Origin: Clostridium cibarium
Lineage (GTDB): Bacteria > Bacillota > Clostridia > Clostridiales > Clostridiaceae
Length of the DNA: 48,519 nucleotides
Assembly: GCF_014836335.1 (NCBI RefSeq)
Contig: NZ_JACSRA010000032.1
Span: forward strand, 1-48,519
Reading direction: 5' to 3'
Below the pieces are notes generated by a model. That model saw only the letters and a list, made by a program, of their open reading frames with translations, was not told the origin of the DNA and searched no databases. A program made the translations under genes and the position numbers. Within the stretch, counting starts at the first letter, position 1. Each line of letters starts with the position of its first letter. Shown in pieces: positions 6,769 to 14,658 of this stretch.

Positions 6769-9303
6769 ATGGGATTATTAGGTGGTTTATTTAAATCATA
6801 TACTGAAAGAGAAGTAAATAAAATAAAGCCTATTGCAGATAAAGTTGAAGCCTTAGATGGGGAGATGCAAAAGCTTACAGATGAAGAGCTAAAGGCAAAA
6901 ACTTCAGAATTTAAAAAGAGACTTGAAGATGGAGAAACATTAGATGATATACTAGTGGAAGCATTTGCAGTAGTTAGAGAAGCTTCAGGTAGAGTTCTTG
7001 GAATGAAACATTATAGAGAACAAGTAATTGGTGGAACAGTGTTACATCAAGGAAGAATAGCTGAAATGAAAACAGGTGAAGGTAAAACATTAGTTGCAAC
7101 TTTACCAGCTTATTTAAATGCCTTAAGTGGAAAAGGAGTTCATGTAATAACAGTTAATGATTACCTTGCATCAAGAGACAGAGAATGGATGGGGCAAGTA
7201 TATGAATTCTTAGGATTAACAACAGGCGTTATTGTTCATGGTCTTACAAATGATCAAAGAAGAGAAGCATATGGTGCTGATATAACTTATGGAACAAATA
7301 ATGAGTTTGGATTTGATTATTTAAGAGATAATATGGTTATATATAAAGAAGAAAGAGTTCAAAGAGAACTTAATTTCTGTATTGTAGATGAAGTTGACTC
7401 CATACTTATTGATGAAGCTAGAACTCCTCTTATTATTTCAGGAGCAGGAGAAAAGTCTACAGAATTTTATAAAGTGGCAGACTATTTTGTAAAGAGTTTA
7501 AAATCTGAAGAAGATTATACTATTGATGAAGAAGCAAAAGCAGTTATGTTAACAGAATCAGGTATACATAAAGCGGAAAAAACATTTAAAGTTGAAAACT
7601 ATGCTGATGCTGATAATATGTCTCTTCAACATTACGTAACACAAGCGTTAAAAGCTAATGTAACTATGAAAAAAGATAAAGATTACATGGTTAAAGATGG
7701 AGAAGTTGTAATTGTTGATGAATTTACAGGAAGACTTATGGAAGGAAGAAGATATTCAGATGGTCTTCATCAAGCTATAGAAGCTAAAGAAGGTGTTAAG
7801 ATTGCTAGAGAATCTAAAACACTTGCAACTATTACATTCCAAAATTACTTCAGAATGTATAAGAAATTATCTGGTATGACTGGTACTGCATTAACAGAGG
7901 CTAGTGAATTTCAAGAAATTTATGGTTTAGATGTTATCGTTGTTCCTACACATAGAGAAGTTCAAAGAATAGATAAATCAGATGTAATTTACATGAATGA
8001 AAAAGGTAAATTTAATGCTATAGCTAATGAGATAGCAGAAACTCATAAAACAGGTCAACCTGTACTTGTGGGTACTGTAAGTATAGAGAAATCAGAAGAA
8101 CTTTCTAAGGTGTTGAAGAAAAAAGGCATACCTCATCAAGTGTTAAATGCTAAATATCATGAGCAAGAAGCTGAAATAATTAGTCATGCTGGTGAGCTTG
8201 GTATGGTTACAATAGCAACTAATATGGCTGGTAGAGGTACTGATATTAAGCTTGGAGAAGATGTTGTAGAAGTAGGCGGACTTAAGATTATAGGTACTGA
8301 AAGACATGAGTCTAGAAGAATAGATAATCAATTAAGAGGTCGTTCTGGTAGACAAGGTGACCCAGGTTCATCTCAATTCTATATATCACTAGAAGACGAA
8401 CTTATGAGAAGATTCGGGTCTGATAGAATGCAAGGAATTGTTGAAAAGTTAGGACTTGGAGATGATGATGCTATTGAGAATAGGGTTATTACAAAGCAAA
8501 TAGAAAATGCTCAAAAGAAAGTTGAAGGTAATAACTTTAATATAAGAAAGACATTACTAGGATATGACGATGTAATGAATGTACAAAGAGAAGTTATTTA
8601 TGGTCAAAGGGCGGAAGTTCTTGAAGGTAAAGACATTAAAGAACAAATTTTAAATATGACTAAAGAAATAATAACTAATGCAGTTAATGTACATTTAAAT
8701 GGAGTAGAGCAAGGATCTGAAGATATAGAAACTGAAATGAAGAAATTAGTTGCATATCTAAATGATATTTGTATTCCTTCAAACAAAGTAGATATTGAAG
8801 AACTTATGGATCTTTCTAATGAAGAAATTATAGATAAATATATATCTATAGCAAATGATATATATGAAGGAAAAGAAGCTGAATTTGGTTCAGAGAGAAT
8901 GAGAGAAATTGAAAGAGTAATTCTTCTTAGAAATGTTGATACTAAGTGGATGGATCATATAGATAATATGGATCATTTAAAGCAAGGAATGGGATTAAAG
9001 GCATTTAAGCAACAAGATCCAGTTCAAGCTTATCAAATGGAAGGTAGTGAAATGTTTGATGAAATGATAGCAAGCATTAAGCTAGATACAGTTAGATATA
9101 TATTCCATGTTCAAATGGAGAAGGCTCCAGAAAGAGAAAGAGTAGTACAAGAGACAGGTGCATCACATGCAGGGGCTAGTGACGGAGAATCACCATCAAC
9201 AAAGAGAGAACCTGTAAGAAAGAAAGTAGAAATAGGTAGAAATGATCCTTGTCCTTGTGGAAGTGGTAAAAAGTATAAGAACTGCTGCGGTAGGGAAGTA
9301 TAA
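6769..9303 (+). CDS. secA: Protein translocase ATPase SecA
   Basis: Motor of the Sec pathway, which pushes unfolded secretory proteins through SecYEG at the membrane. Walker A MKTGEGKT lies at residues 100-107, the DEAD-box segment VDEVDSILIDEARTPLIISG near 207, and the motif VI region RGRSGRQGDPGSSQFYISLE near 525. A C-terminal SECC zinc motif CPCGSGKKYKNCC ends the protein. Length 844 aa is normal for a Firmicutes SecA. Start ATG has the Shine-Dalgarno GAAAGGATG. The neighbour downstream is prfB, the common Firmicutes secA-prfB order. Confidence 0.98.
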   Translation: MGLLGGLFKSYTEREVNKIKPIADKVEALDGEMQKLTDEELKAKTSEFKKRLEDGETLDDILVEAFAVVREASGRVLGMKHYREQVIGGTVLHQGRIAEMKTGEGKTLVATLPAYLNALSGKGVHVITVNDYLASRDREWMGQVYEFLGLTTGVIVHGLTNDQRREAYGADITYGTNNEFGFDYLRDNMVIYKEERVQRELNFCIVDEVDSILIDEARTPLIISGAGEKSTEFYKVADYFVKSLKSEEDYTIDEEAKAVMLTESGIHKAEKTFKVENYADADNMSLQHYVTQALKANVTMKKDKDYMVKDGEVVIVDEFTGRLMEGRRYSDGLHQAIEAKEGVKIARESKTLATITFQNYFRMYKKLSGMTGTALTEASEFQEIYGLDVIVVPTHREVQRIDKSDVIYMNEKGKFNAIANEIAETHKTGQPVLVGTVSIEKSEELSKVLKKKGIPHQVLNAKYHEQEAEIISHAGELGMVTIATNMAGRGTDIKLGEDVVEVGGLKIIGTERHESRRIDNQLRGRSGRQGDPGSSQFYISLEDELMRRFGSDRMQGIVEKLGLGDDDAIENRVITKQIENAQKKVEGNNFNIRKTLLGYDDVMNVQREVIYGQRAEVLEGKDIKEQILNMTKEIITNAVNVHLNGVEQGSEDIETEMKKLVAYLNDICIPSNKVDIEELMDLSNEEIIDKYISIANDIYEGKEAEFGSERMREIERVILLRNVDTKWMDHIDNMDHLKQGMGLKAFKQQDPVQAYQMEGSEMFDEMIASIKLDTVRYIFHVQMEKAPERERVVQETGASHAGASDGESPSTKREPVRKKVEIGRNDPCPCGSGKKYKNCCGREV

Positions 9304-9310
9304 TGAATAA

Positions 9311-9340
9311 TAGAGGTTAGCCTAATTAGGTTAACCTCTA
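9311..9340 (+). repeat. Near-perfect palindrome between secA and prfB
   Basis: TAGAGGTTA (9311-9319) and TAACCTCTA (9332-9340) are exact inverted copies, and the middle CCTAATTAGG is itself palindromic. As RNA it would make a strong hairpin, but no U-tract follows, so it may partly terminate or process the secA transcript, or be a protein site. It ends 22 nt before the prfB start. Confidence 0.6.
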
Positions 9341-9362
9341 ATTAATGAGGGGTGAAATTTAT

Positions 9363-10464
9363 ATGTTAATTGAATTAGAAAAAGAGATGAGTAAACTTTC
9401 AAGTATCAAAGAAAATATAAAAGAAATGGGGGCTTCACTTTGACAAGGAAGCTTTAGAAAAAAAGATAAATGAATTAGATCTTCAAATGCAGGAAAATGG
9501 TTTCTGGGAAGATATTAAAAGAGCAGAAGAAGTGACTAAAGAAAGTAAAAGATTAAAAGATAAGTTAGATAGGCACAATAATTTAGTTTCAAGAGTTGAA
9601 GATATAGAAGTATTAAAAGAACTAATGGATGAAGATGATGAAGATTCTGCAAAAGAGATAATTGATGAAATTAAAGCTCTGGAAAAAGAGATTCAAGCAT
9701 ACAAGATAGAATTGTTATTATCTGGAGAGTATGATAACAATAATGTTATATTAACACTACATTCTGGAGTTGGAGGATCAGATGCAAATGATTGGACTGA
9801 AATGCTCCTTAGAATGTATACTAGATGGTGTGATAAAAAAGGTTATAAAGTTGAAACTTTGGATTTATTGTATGGAGAAGAAGCTGGAATCAAAAGTGTT
9901 ACGCTAAGCATTAAGGGTGAACATGCTTATGGATACTTAAAAGCTGAAAAGGGAATTCATAGGTTAGTTAGAATATCTCCATTTAATGCAAATGGAAAAA
10001 GACAAACTTCCTTTGCATCTGTGGAAGTGCTTCCTGAACTTACTAAAGATCAAGATATAGATATTAGATCAGAAGATTTAAAAGTTGATACTTATAGGGC
10101 TAGTGGAGCTGGAGGACAGCACGTTAATAAGACGGAATCAGCTATAAGAATAACGCATATCCCTACTGGAATAGTAGTGCAATGTCAAAATGAAAGAAGT
10201 CAATTCTCTAATCGCGATACTGCTATGGCTATGCTTAAGGCAAAGCTTATAGAATTAAAGGAAAGAGCTCATAAGGAGAAGATTGAAGATTTAACAGGTG
10301 AACTTAGAGATATGGGATGGGGAAGTCAAATAAGGTCATACGTGTTTCATCCATATAGTATGGTAAAAGATCATAGAACTAATATTGAAACATCTAATGT
10401 AACGGCTGTTATGGATGGGGAAATAGATAATTTTATTAATGGGTACCTTTCAAATAGTAATTAA
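9363..10464 (+). CDS. prfB: Peptide chain release factor 2 (programmed +1 frameshift)
   Basis: RF2 releases finished peptides at UGA and UAA codons. Translation starts at ATG 9363 behind AGGGGTG and runs 26 codons to CTT TGA C, where ribosomes must slip +1 to continue (GAC AAG GAA ...), giving about 366 aa, the usual RF2 length. The anticodon-mimic SPF tripeptide (RLVRISPFN) and the catalytic GGQ (GAGGQHVNKTE) mark it as RF2 rather than RF1. The in-frame UGA provides the known autoregulation: low RF2 lets frameshifting win. A gene call starting at ATG 9487 would wrongly drop about 41 residues. Confidence 0.96.
9428..9444 (+). promoter_or_regulatory. prfB recoding site
   Basis: GGGGG (9428-9432) acts as the internal Shine-Dalgarno stimulator, then cttca, then the slip codon CTT (9438-9440) and in-frame TGA (9441-9443) followed by C. 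CTT-TGA-C is the canonical RF2 shift sequence. The G-run ends 5 nt from CTT rather than the usual 3. Confidence 0.9.
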
Positions 10465-10471
10465 GCACTTC

Positions 10472-10510
10472 AAGGCATAACTTAAATTGAGTATTAAGTT
10501 ATGCCTTTTC
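10472..10510 (+). terminator. Intrinsic terminator after prfB
   Basis: AAGGCATAACTTAA / TTAAGTTATGCCTT, a 14-bp perfect stem with an 8-nt loop and a T4 tail. The 135 nt from here to the permease hold a TATAAT-like box near 10606 but no clear -35. Confidence 0.85.
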
Positions 10511-10645
10511 TGCTATATAAAAAGTTAAAAGAAAGAGGATATAATAAAAAATTTAGAAAGCAAATAATATTGTTGCTTAGTGTAGATAATATGATAAAAG
10601 TTAGTTATAATAGAAATTGTGTAAAAAAATAAGGAGAGAAGACTT

Positions 10646-11941
10646 ATGGAAGAAAAAAGAAGGTCAGAGGATGAAATGTTAGTCATAGATGTAACAGAAA
10701 AAGTTCCTTTAAAGAGAGCTATACCACTAAGCATTCAACATTTATTTGCTATGTTTGGATCATCAGTTTTGGTACCAATACTTTTCAAGATAGATCCGAC
10801 AACAGTGTTATTCTTTAATGGAATTGGAACACTTTTGTACGCATTTGTAACTAAAAAGAAAATACCTGCATATTTAGGATCAAGTTTTGCCTTTTTAGCA
10901 CCAGTATTTTTATTAATGAGCCAAGGCTATGATTTTCAAACTATCCAAAGTGGATTTGTTGCCACTGGATGTGTATTTACTATAGTTGCAATTATTATAG
11001 GATATTTTGGAGTAGGTTGGATAAACAGATTGTTTCCGCCAGCAGCTATGGGGGCAATAGTTACTATAATAGGGCTAGAGTTAGCAAGTTCAGCTGCGGA
11101 TATGGCAGGATTCCCAGTTGGAGGAAGCAATACTACAGAATTTAATGGAACTTGGGTTATAGTATCCATGGTAACCTTGGGAACTGTAATTTTAGGTAAT
11201 GTATTGTTAAAAGGATTTTTAAAAGTTATTCCAATACTTATTGGAGTAATAGTAGGGTACATAACAGCTTGCTTTATGGGATTAGTAGATTTTACACCAG
11301 TAATGGAAGCGAAATTCTTTATACTACCTAACATAAAAGTAGCGCATTTTGATGTTCAAGCAATAATTACGATAGTACCGGCAGCATTTGTAGTAATAGC
11401 AGAACATATCGGTCATTTAAAAGTAACTAGCAGTATAGTAGGAAAAGATTTAACTAAAGATCCTGGACTTAATAGATCGTTACTTGGAGATGGATTATCA
11501 ACTATGTTATCAGGATTTTTTGGATCAGTACCAACAACAACTTATGGAGAAAATATTGGAGTTCTAGCATTAACAAAAGTATATAGTGTTTATGTTATTT
11601 GTGGGGCTGGTTTACTGTCAATTATATTAGGGTTCTCAGGTAAGATGGCAGCTTTGATTAATACTATACCTATGCCTGTAGTAGGTGGAATTAGTATGTT
11701 ATTATTTGGAACAATAGCTACATCAGGATTAAGAACTTTCATAGAAGAAAAAGTTGATTTTTCGAAGTCAAGAAACTTAATTATTACATCAATAATATTT
11801 ATTGTTGGATTAAGTGGTATTACCTTATCAATAGGGTCAGTTCAATTTAAGGGAATGGGACTTGCAACAATTGTTGGTATGATAATAAGTATATTATTTA
11901 TCATATTTGATAAGTTAGGGATAATGAACGAAGAACCATAA
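10646..11941 (+). CDS. uraA: Uracil permease (NCS2/UraA family)
   Basis: Integral membrane proton-linked uracil transporter for pyrimidine salvage. The NCS2 signature is evident: PLSIQHLFAMFGSSVLVP near residues 28-45, QAIITIVPAAFVVIAEHIGHL near 236-256 with the family's conserved acidic-His region, and GSVPTTTYGENIGVLALTKVYS near 290. About 12-14 hydrophobic segments span the 431 aa, which is the normal length. The start has the Shine-Dalgarno AAGGAGAG 8 nt upstream. It is monocistronic between two terminators. No PyrR attenuator was recognised in the short leader. A xanthine permease is the alternative, but the sequence looks closer to UraA/PyrP. Confidence 0.9.
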   Translation: MEEKRRSEDEMLVIDVTEKVPLKRAIPLSIQHLFAMFGSSVLVPILFKIDPTTVLFFNGIGTLLYAFVTKKKIPAYLGSSFAFLAPVFLLMSQGYDFQTIQSGFVATGCVFTIVAIIIGYFGVGWINRLFPPAAMGAIVTIIGLELASSAADMAGFPVGGSNTTEFNGTWVIVSMVTLGTVILGNVLLKGFLKVIPILIGVIVGYITACFMGLVDFTPVMEAKFFILPNIKVAHFDVQAIITIVPAAFVVIAEHIGHLKVTSSIVGKDLTKDPGLNRSLLGDGLSTMLSGFFGSVPTTTYGENIGVLALTKVYSVYVICGAGLLSIILGFSGKMAALINTIPMPVVGGISMLLFGTIATSGLRTFIEEKVDFSKSRNLIITSIIFIVGLSGITLSIGSVQFKGMGLATIVGMIISILFIIFDKLGIMNEEP

Positions 11942-11985
11942 AAAAATCCTGTAGAATTATTTAAAAGAATTCTACAGGATTTTTT
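11941..11985 (+). terminator. Intrinsic terminator after uracil permease
   Basis: AAAAAATCCTGTAGAATT and AATTCTACAGGATTTTTT form a long perfect stem closing with a T6 tract; it begins at the stop codon. Confidence 0.95.
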
Positions 11986-12013
11986 AATTTATAAGAGTGA
12001 AGCGGGGAGAGAA

Positions 12014-12727
12014 ATGAGTGAAGATATAGCAAATAGCATGTTATATAAAAACTATATTTTAAATGTAGATATGATTGAATGCATACGAAGAGGAAATGTT
12101 GATATATTATTTGCTTCTTCAGAAGGAGTACTTATACAAGATAAGTACTCCCTTATATATATGTTATCAGCAGAAAATTTAGAAATAGCTGAGAGGATGA
12201 TAAAGCTTATCCCCTTTGAAGCCGAAATGGTTGTAGTCCATCAAGATTTTTGTTGTAAACTTATAGAGAATAGAATCAATTCTAATTTTAATATAGCATG
12301 TTACTATTCAGTATGGACAAAGAAGTTATTAATAGAGATACCAAGAGGCGAAATAGAAGTAAGAAAATTAACAAAAGAAAATTTAGATATAGTAGTTAGT
12401 AGTTATTCTAGTATAGATTTAGTTGGGAAAGAATACATAGAAGAAAGAATTGAAAGTGAAAACATGTTAGGTGCGTTTATTAATGAGAAGTTATGTGGCT
12501 TTATTGGAAATCATGAAGAAGGATCTATTGGGCTTTTAGAGGTTTTAGAAGAATATAGAGGAATGGGGATAGCTACAATTCTTCAAGCAGAAGCTACTAA
12601 TAAAGCTCTAAAAGAAGGCCGAATTCCTTACGGTGAAGTGAGGGAAGAAAATGAAAAATCACTAGGTCTACAAAAAAAGCTAGGATTTGAAATATGCAAT
12701 GACAAAATATATTGGTTAATGAAATAG
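12014..12727 (+). CDS. GNAT family N-acetyltransferase (FR47-like)
   Basis: Acyl-CoA-dependent acetyltransferase of unknown substrate. The C-terminal half (about residues 115-237) is a GNAT/FR47-type domain: IEVRKLTKENLDIVV, the strand ENMLGAFINEKLCGFIG, the CoA-binding signature VLEEYRGMGIATILQAEATNKAL, and NEKSLGLQKKLGFE at the end. The N-terminal 110 residues look like a degenerate second acetyltransferase-like lobe. The start follows a GGGGAGAG Shine-Dalgarno. It is monocistronic, between the permease terminator and a shared bidirectional terminator. Confidence 0.8.
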   Translation: MSEDIANSMLYKNYILNVDMIECIRRGNVDILFASSEGVLIQDKYSLIYMLSAENLEIAERMIKLIPFEAEMVVVHQDFCCKLIENRINSNFNIACYYSVWTKKLLIEIPRGEIEVRKLTKENLDIVVSSYSSIDLVGKEYIEERIESENMLGAFINEKLCGFIGNHEEGSIGLLEVLEEYRGMGIATILQAEATNKALKEGRIPYGEVREENEKSLGLQKKLGFEICNDKIYWLMK

Positions 12728-12730
12728 AAC

Positions 12731-12776
12731 ACACCGACTATTTATTAAGACTTATAAATAGTCGGTGTATTTTTTC
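12731..12776. terminator. Bidirectional terminator between GNAT and M28 genes
   Basis: ACACCGACTATTTAT / ATAAATAGTCGGTGT, a perfect 15-bp stem with an 8-nt loop, T6 on the plus side. The M28 gene on the minus strand stops inside its loop, so the last peptidase codons are written in the hairpin. Confidence 0.9.
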
Positions 12777-14097
12777 TATTATTATAATTTGCTAATTTAA
12801 AACCAACTAATGAAAAGGATGATAAGGAAAAAAATAATAGTGTTTTGCTATTATAAAATATTAGAGACTTATCGTCATAAGCGTAATCAATGATCTTACA
12901 TCTTACTAGTTCATAAGTATTTTTAATTGCTTTTGTAGAAATTTTGTCTACAGTGTCTCTAGGTGTGTGGATATTAGTTAAATCACAATTTGATATGGTT
13001 AATGAATCAAAACCATTATTTACGAATTCGGCATGATCACTAGAATTCTGATATGATTTAGCAAATTTAAGCTTTTTTATGTTACATATGTTTTCAAGAG
13101 AACTTAATAATTTAGAAGAATCTTTAGTAGAATTTTCTCCTGACATTAACGTTATAGGTACATTATCTACACCTATCATATCAAAATTAATTACTTCAGC
13201 TCCAGCCAAAGTATCTTTGTATTCACTAGCAAAGTATTTAGATCCCGTTAGTCCTATTTCCTCTCCATTTAAAGCAACAAAAATTATATCTCTTTTTGGT
13301 GCTTTTAACGTAGAGTAGCTTTTAGCAAGCTCTAATAAAAAAGAAATACCAGAAGCATTATCTAAAGCACCATAATAAACATTGCCTAGAGAGTCAGTAC
13401 CTATATGATCATAATGAGCAGTGAGTATAAGGGGTGGCAATGAGTCAGAAGAACCTTCTATCTTTCCAACTATATTACAAACTTTTTCTTCATGGACTGA
13501 GTAAGGAAGATCAACATGTAAAGTATATCCTTCTCTAAGTGAATCTAATAGAGAGTTGAATGTAGAAGTATTAATTTCAATTACAAATCCATATTTTGAA
13601 TTTGGAGAAAAAGAGCTTCTAAATGAAAAGTTTTTATCAAAATTAACATAAAATAGATACTCTATGTTATCTTTAAAAATAGAAAATGATTTAGGGTATA
13701 TATCAATTCTATCTTTTTTTGAAAAATCTATAGATGAATTTCTAAAAGAAAGAAAATCTTCCTTAAAATCTTCACCAAGAATAAAATTTTTAATGACGGC
13801 TGAGCCGTTAAGTAATTGTAAAGAACATTTTTTATCATTTGGAAGAGGGACCTTAACGTTAAAATCTTCTTCAAAGGGCTTTAAGTTATATTTTTTAAAA
13901 GTATTTTCAATTTCGGCTCCAACTTTTTCATTAGATTCAGTTCCTGCAAGCCTTCCTTTAAAATCCTTTGATGAAAAATGTTCAATAGTACTTTTCACAT
14001 TCCAAGGTTTAAATTCGTAGTATGAAAGTTTTAGCAATGCAGATGTCATTAAGCCTAACAATGAAATGATTGTGATGGTAAAATATAATTTTTTCAT
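12745..14097 (-). CDS. Membrane-anchored M28 family zinc aminopeptidase
   Basis: Probable co-catalytic zinc exopeptidase acting outside the membrane. An N-terminal hydrophobic segment (residues 4-25) serves as signal or anchor; a second hydrophobic stretch lies near residues 413-435. Expected M28 ligands are all present: His in TAHYDHIG (about 228), Asp in GALDNASG (245), Glu pair in ALNGEEIGLTG (278-279), Asp in NFDMIG (305) and His in NIHTPRDT (376). Residues 1-200 contain a long family-variable insert. The Shine-Dalgarno GAGGAAAC is locked in a strong hairpin (see 14101-14148). It probably shares a transcript with the small membrane-protein gene upstream. Substrate unknown. Confidence 0.88.
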   Translation of the reverse strand: MKKLYFTITIISLLGLMTSALLKLSYYEFKPWNVKSTIEHFSSKDFKGRLAGTESNEKVGAEIENTFKKYNLKPFEEDFNVKVPLPNDKKCSLQLLNGSAVIKNFILGEDFKEDFLSFRNSSIDFSKKDRIDIYPKSFSIFKDNIEYLFYVNFDKNFSFRSSFSPNSKYGFVIEINTSTFNSLLDSLREGYTLHVDLPYSVHEEKVCNIVGKIEGSSDSLPPLILTAHYDHIGTDSLGNVYYGALDNASGISFLLELAKSYSTLKAPKRDIIFVALNGEEIGLTGSKYFASEYKDTLAGAEVINFDMIGVDNVPITLMSGENSTKDSSKLLSSLENICNIKKLKFAKSYQNSSDHAEFVNNGFDSLTISNCDLTNIHTPRDTVDKISTKAIKNTYELVRCKIIDYAYDDKSLIFYNSKTLLFFSLSSFSLVGFKLANYNNRKNTPTIYKS

Positions 14098-14100
14098 TAT

Positions 14101-14148
14101 GTTTCCTCAAATTAGTATTTTACTTAATAATATTAATTTAGAGGAAAC
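14101..14148 (-). promoter_or_regulatory. Hairpin sequestering the M28 ribosome-binding site
   Basis: On the minus-strand RNA, GTTTCCTC (14141-14148) pairs with GAGGAAAC (14101-14108), which is the Shine-Dalgarno of the M28 gene 3 nt before its ATG. Pairing extends inward over AAATTA/TAATTT and ATATT-type pairs with one bulge and one mismatch, leaving an AT-rich loop. No U-tract follows, so it is not a normal terminator. Confidence 0.6.
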
Positions 14149-14160
14149 AATATGAATAGA

Positions 14161-14496
14161 TTATGCTGGCCTTTTAAATAGCATGTCCATAAGGGCGTAT
14201 ATAGTAGTAAACAGGAGGGATACATAAAGTATATTATTAAGTTCGCCATTTATAATGTAAATCACTAGTCCAAGGGTTATAGAAGATAAAATAATGTAGT
14301 TAAGAAATTTGTTTAATCCAGATTTACTTGTACAGATTACTGCTGTTGATGAAAAAACTGTCAGTATAAGTGTAAGTAAAGAAAGAATTTCTCTAATGAC
14401 TTTTGTAAAAGTAATAATCTTGAAGTAATCCAGTACAAGAAGTAGGATTAAAATAACTAAACATAAAGAAACGGTTTTTAAAATCATTTTATTCAT
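14161..14496 (-). CDS. Small four-helix membrane protein, unknown function
   Basis: I do not recognise the family. The 111-aa protein is almost all membrane: hydrophobic segments at about residues 6-24, 33-55, 65-84 and 88-106 with short polar turns and a basic C-terminus (FKRPA). The start has the Shine-Dalgarno AGGTG 7 nt upstream. It lies 63 nt before the M28 peptidase in the same direction, so the two are likely co-transcribed; a helper or immunity-type role cannot be told from the sequence. Confidence 0.7.
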   Translation of the reverse strand: MNKMILKTVSLCLVILILLLVLDYFKIITFTKVIREILSLLTLILTVFSSTAVICTSKSGLNKFLNYIILSSITLGLVIYIINGELNNILYVSLLFTTIYALMDMLFKRPA

Positions 14497-14658
14497 ACAA
14501 TCACCTACTGTAAAATATTTACAGTTAAATTATATCAGAAGGTTACATAATATAAAAGATAATGAAAGAGTTAATATGAATTAATTTACAAATTATTTAT
14601 TTAAAATAGAAAAAAGTTTATAATAGAAGTATTGCGTTTATTTTATAAGGAGGGACTT

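Noticed and set aside
10936..11334. 132-codon open frame on the minus strand inside the uracil permease
   Set aside because: It mirrors a highly conserved coding gene, has no ribosome-binding site, and its protein has no family features; it is a by-product of AT-rich codon use.
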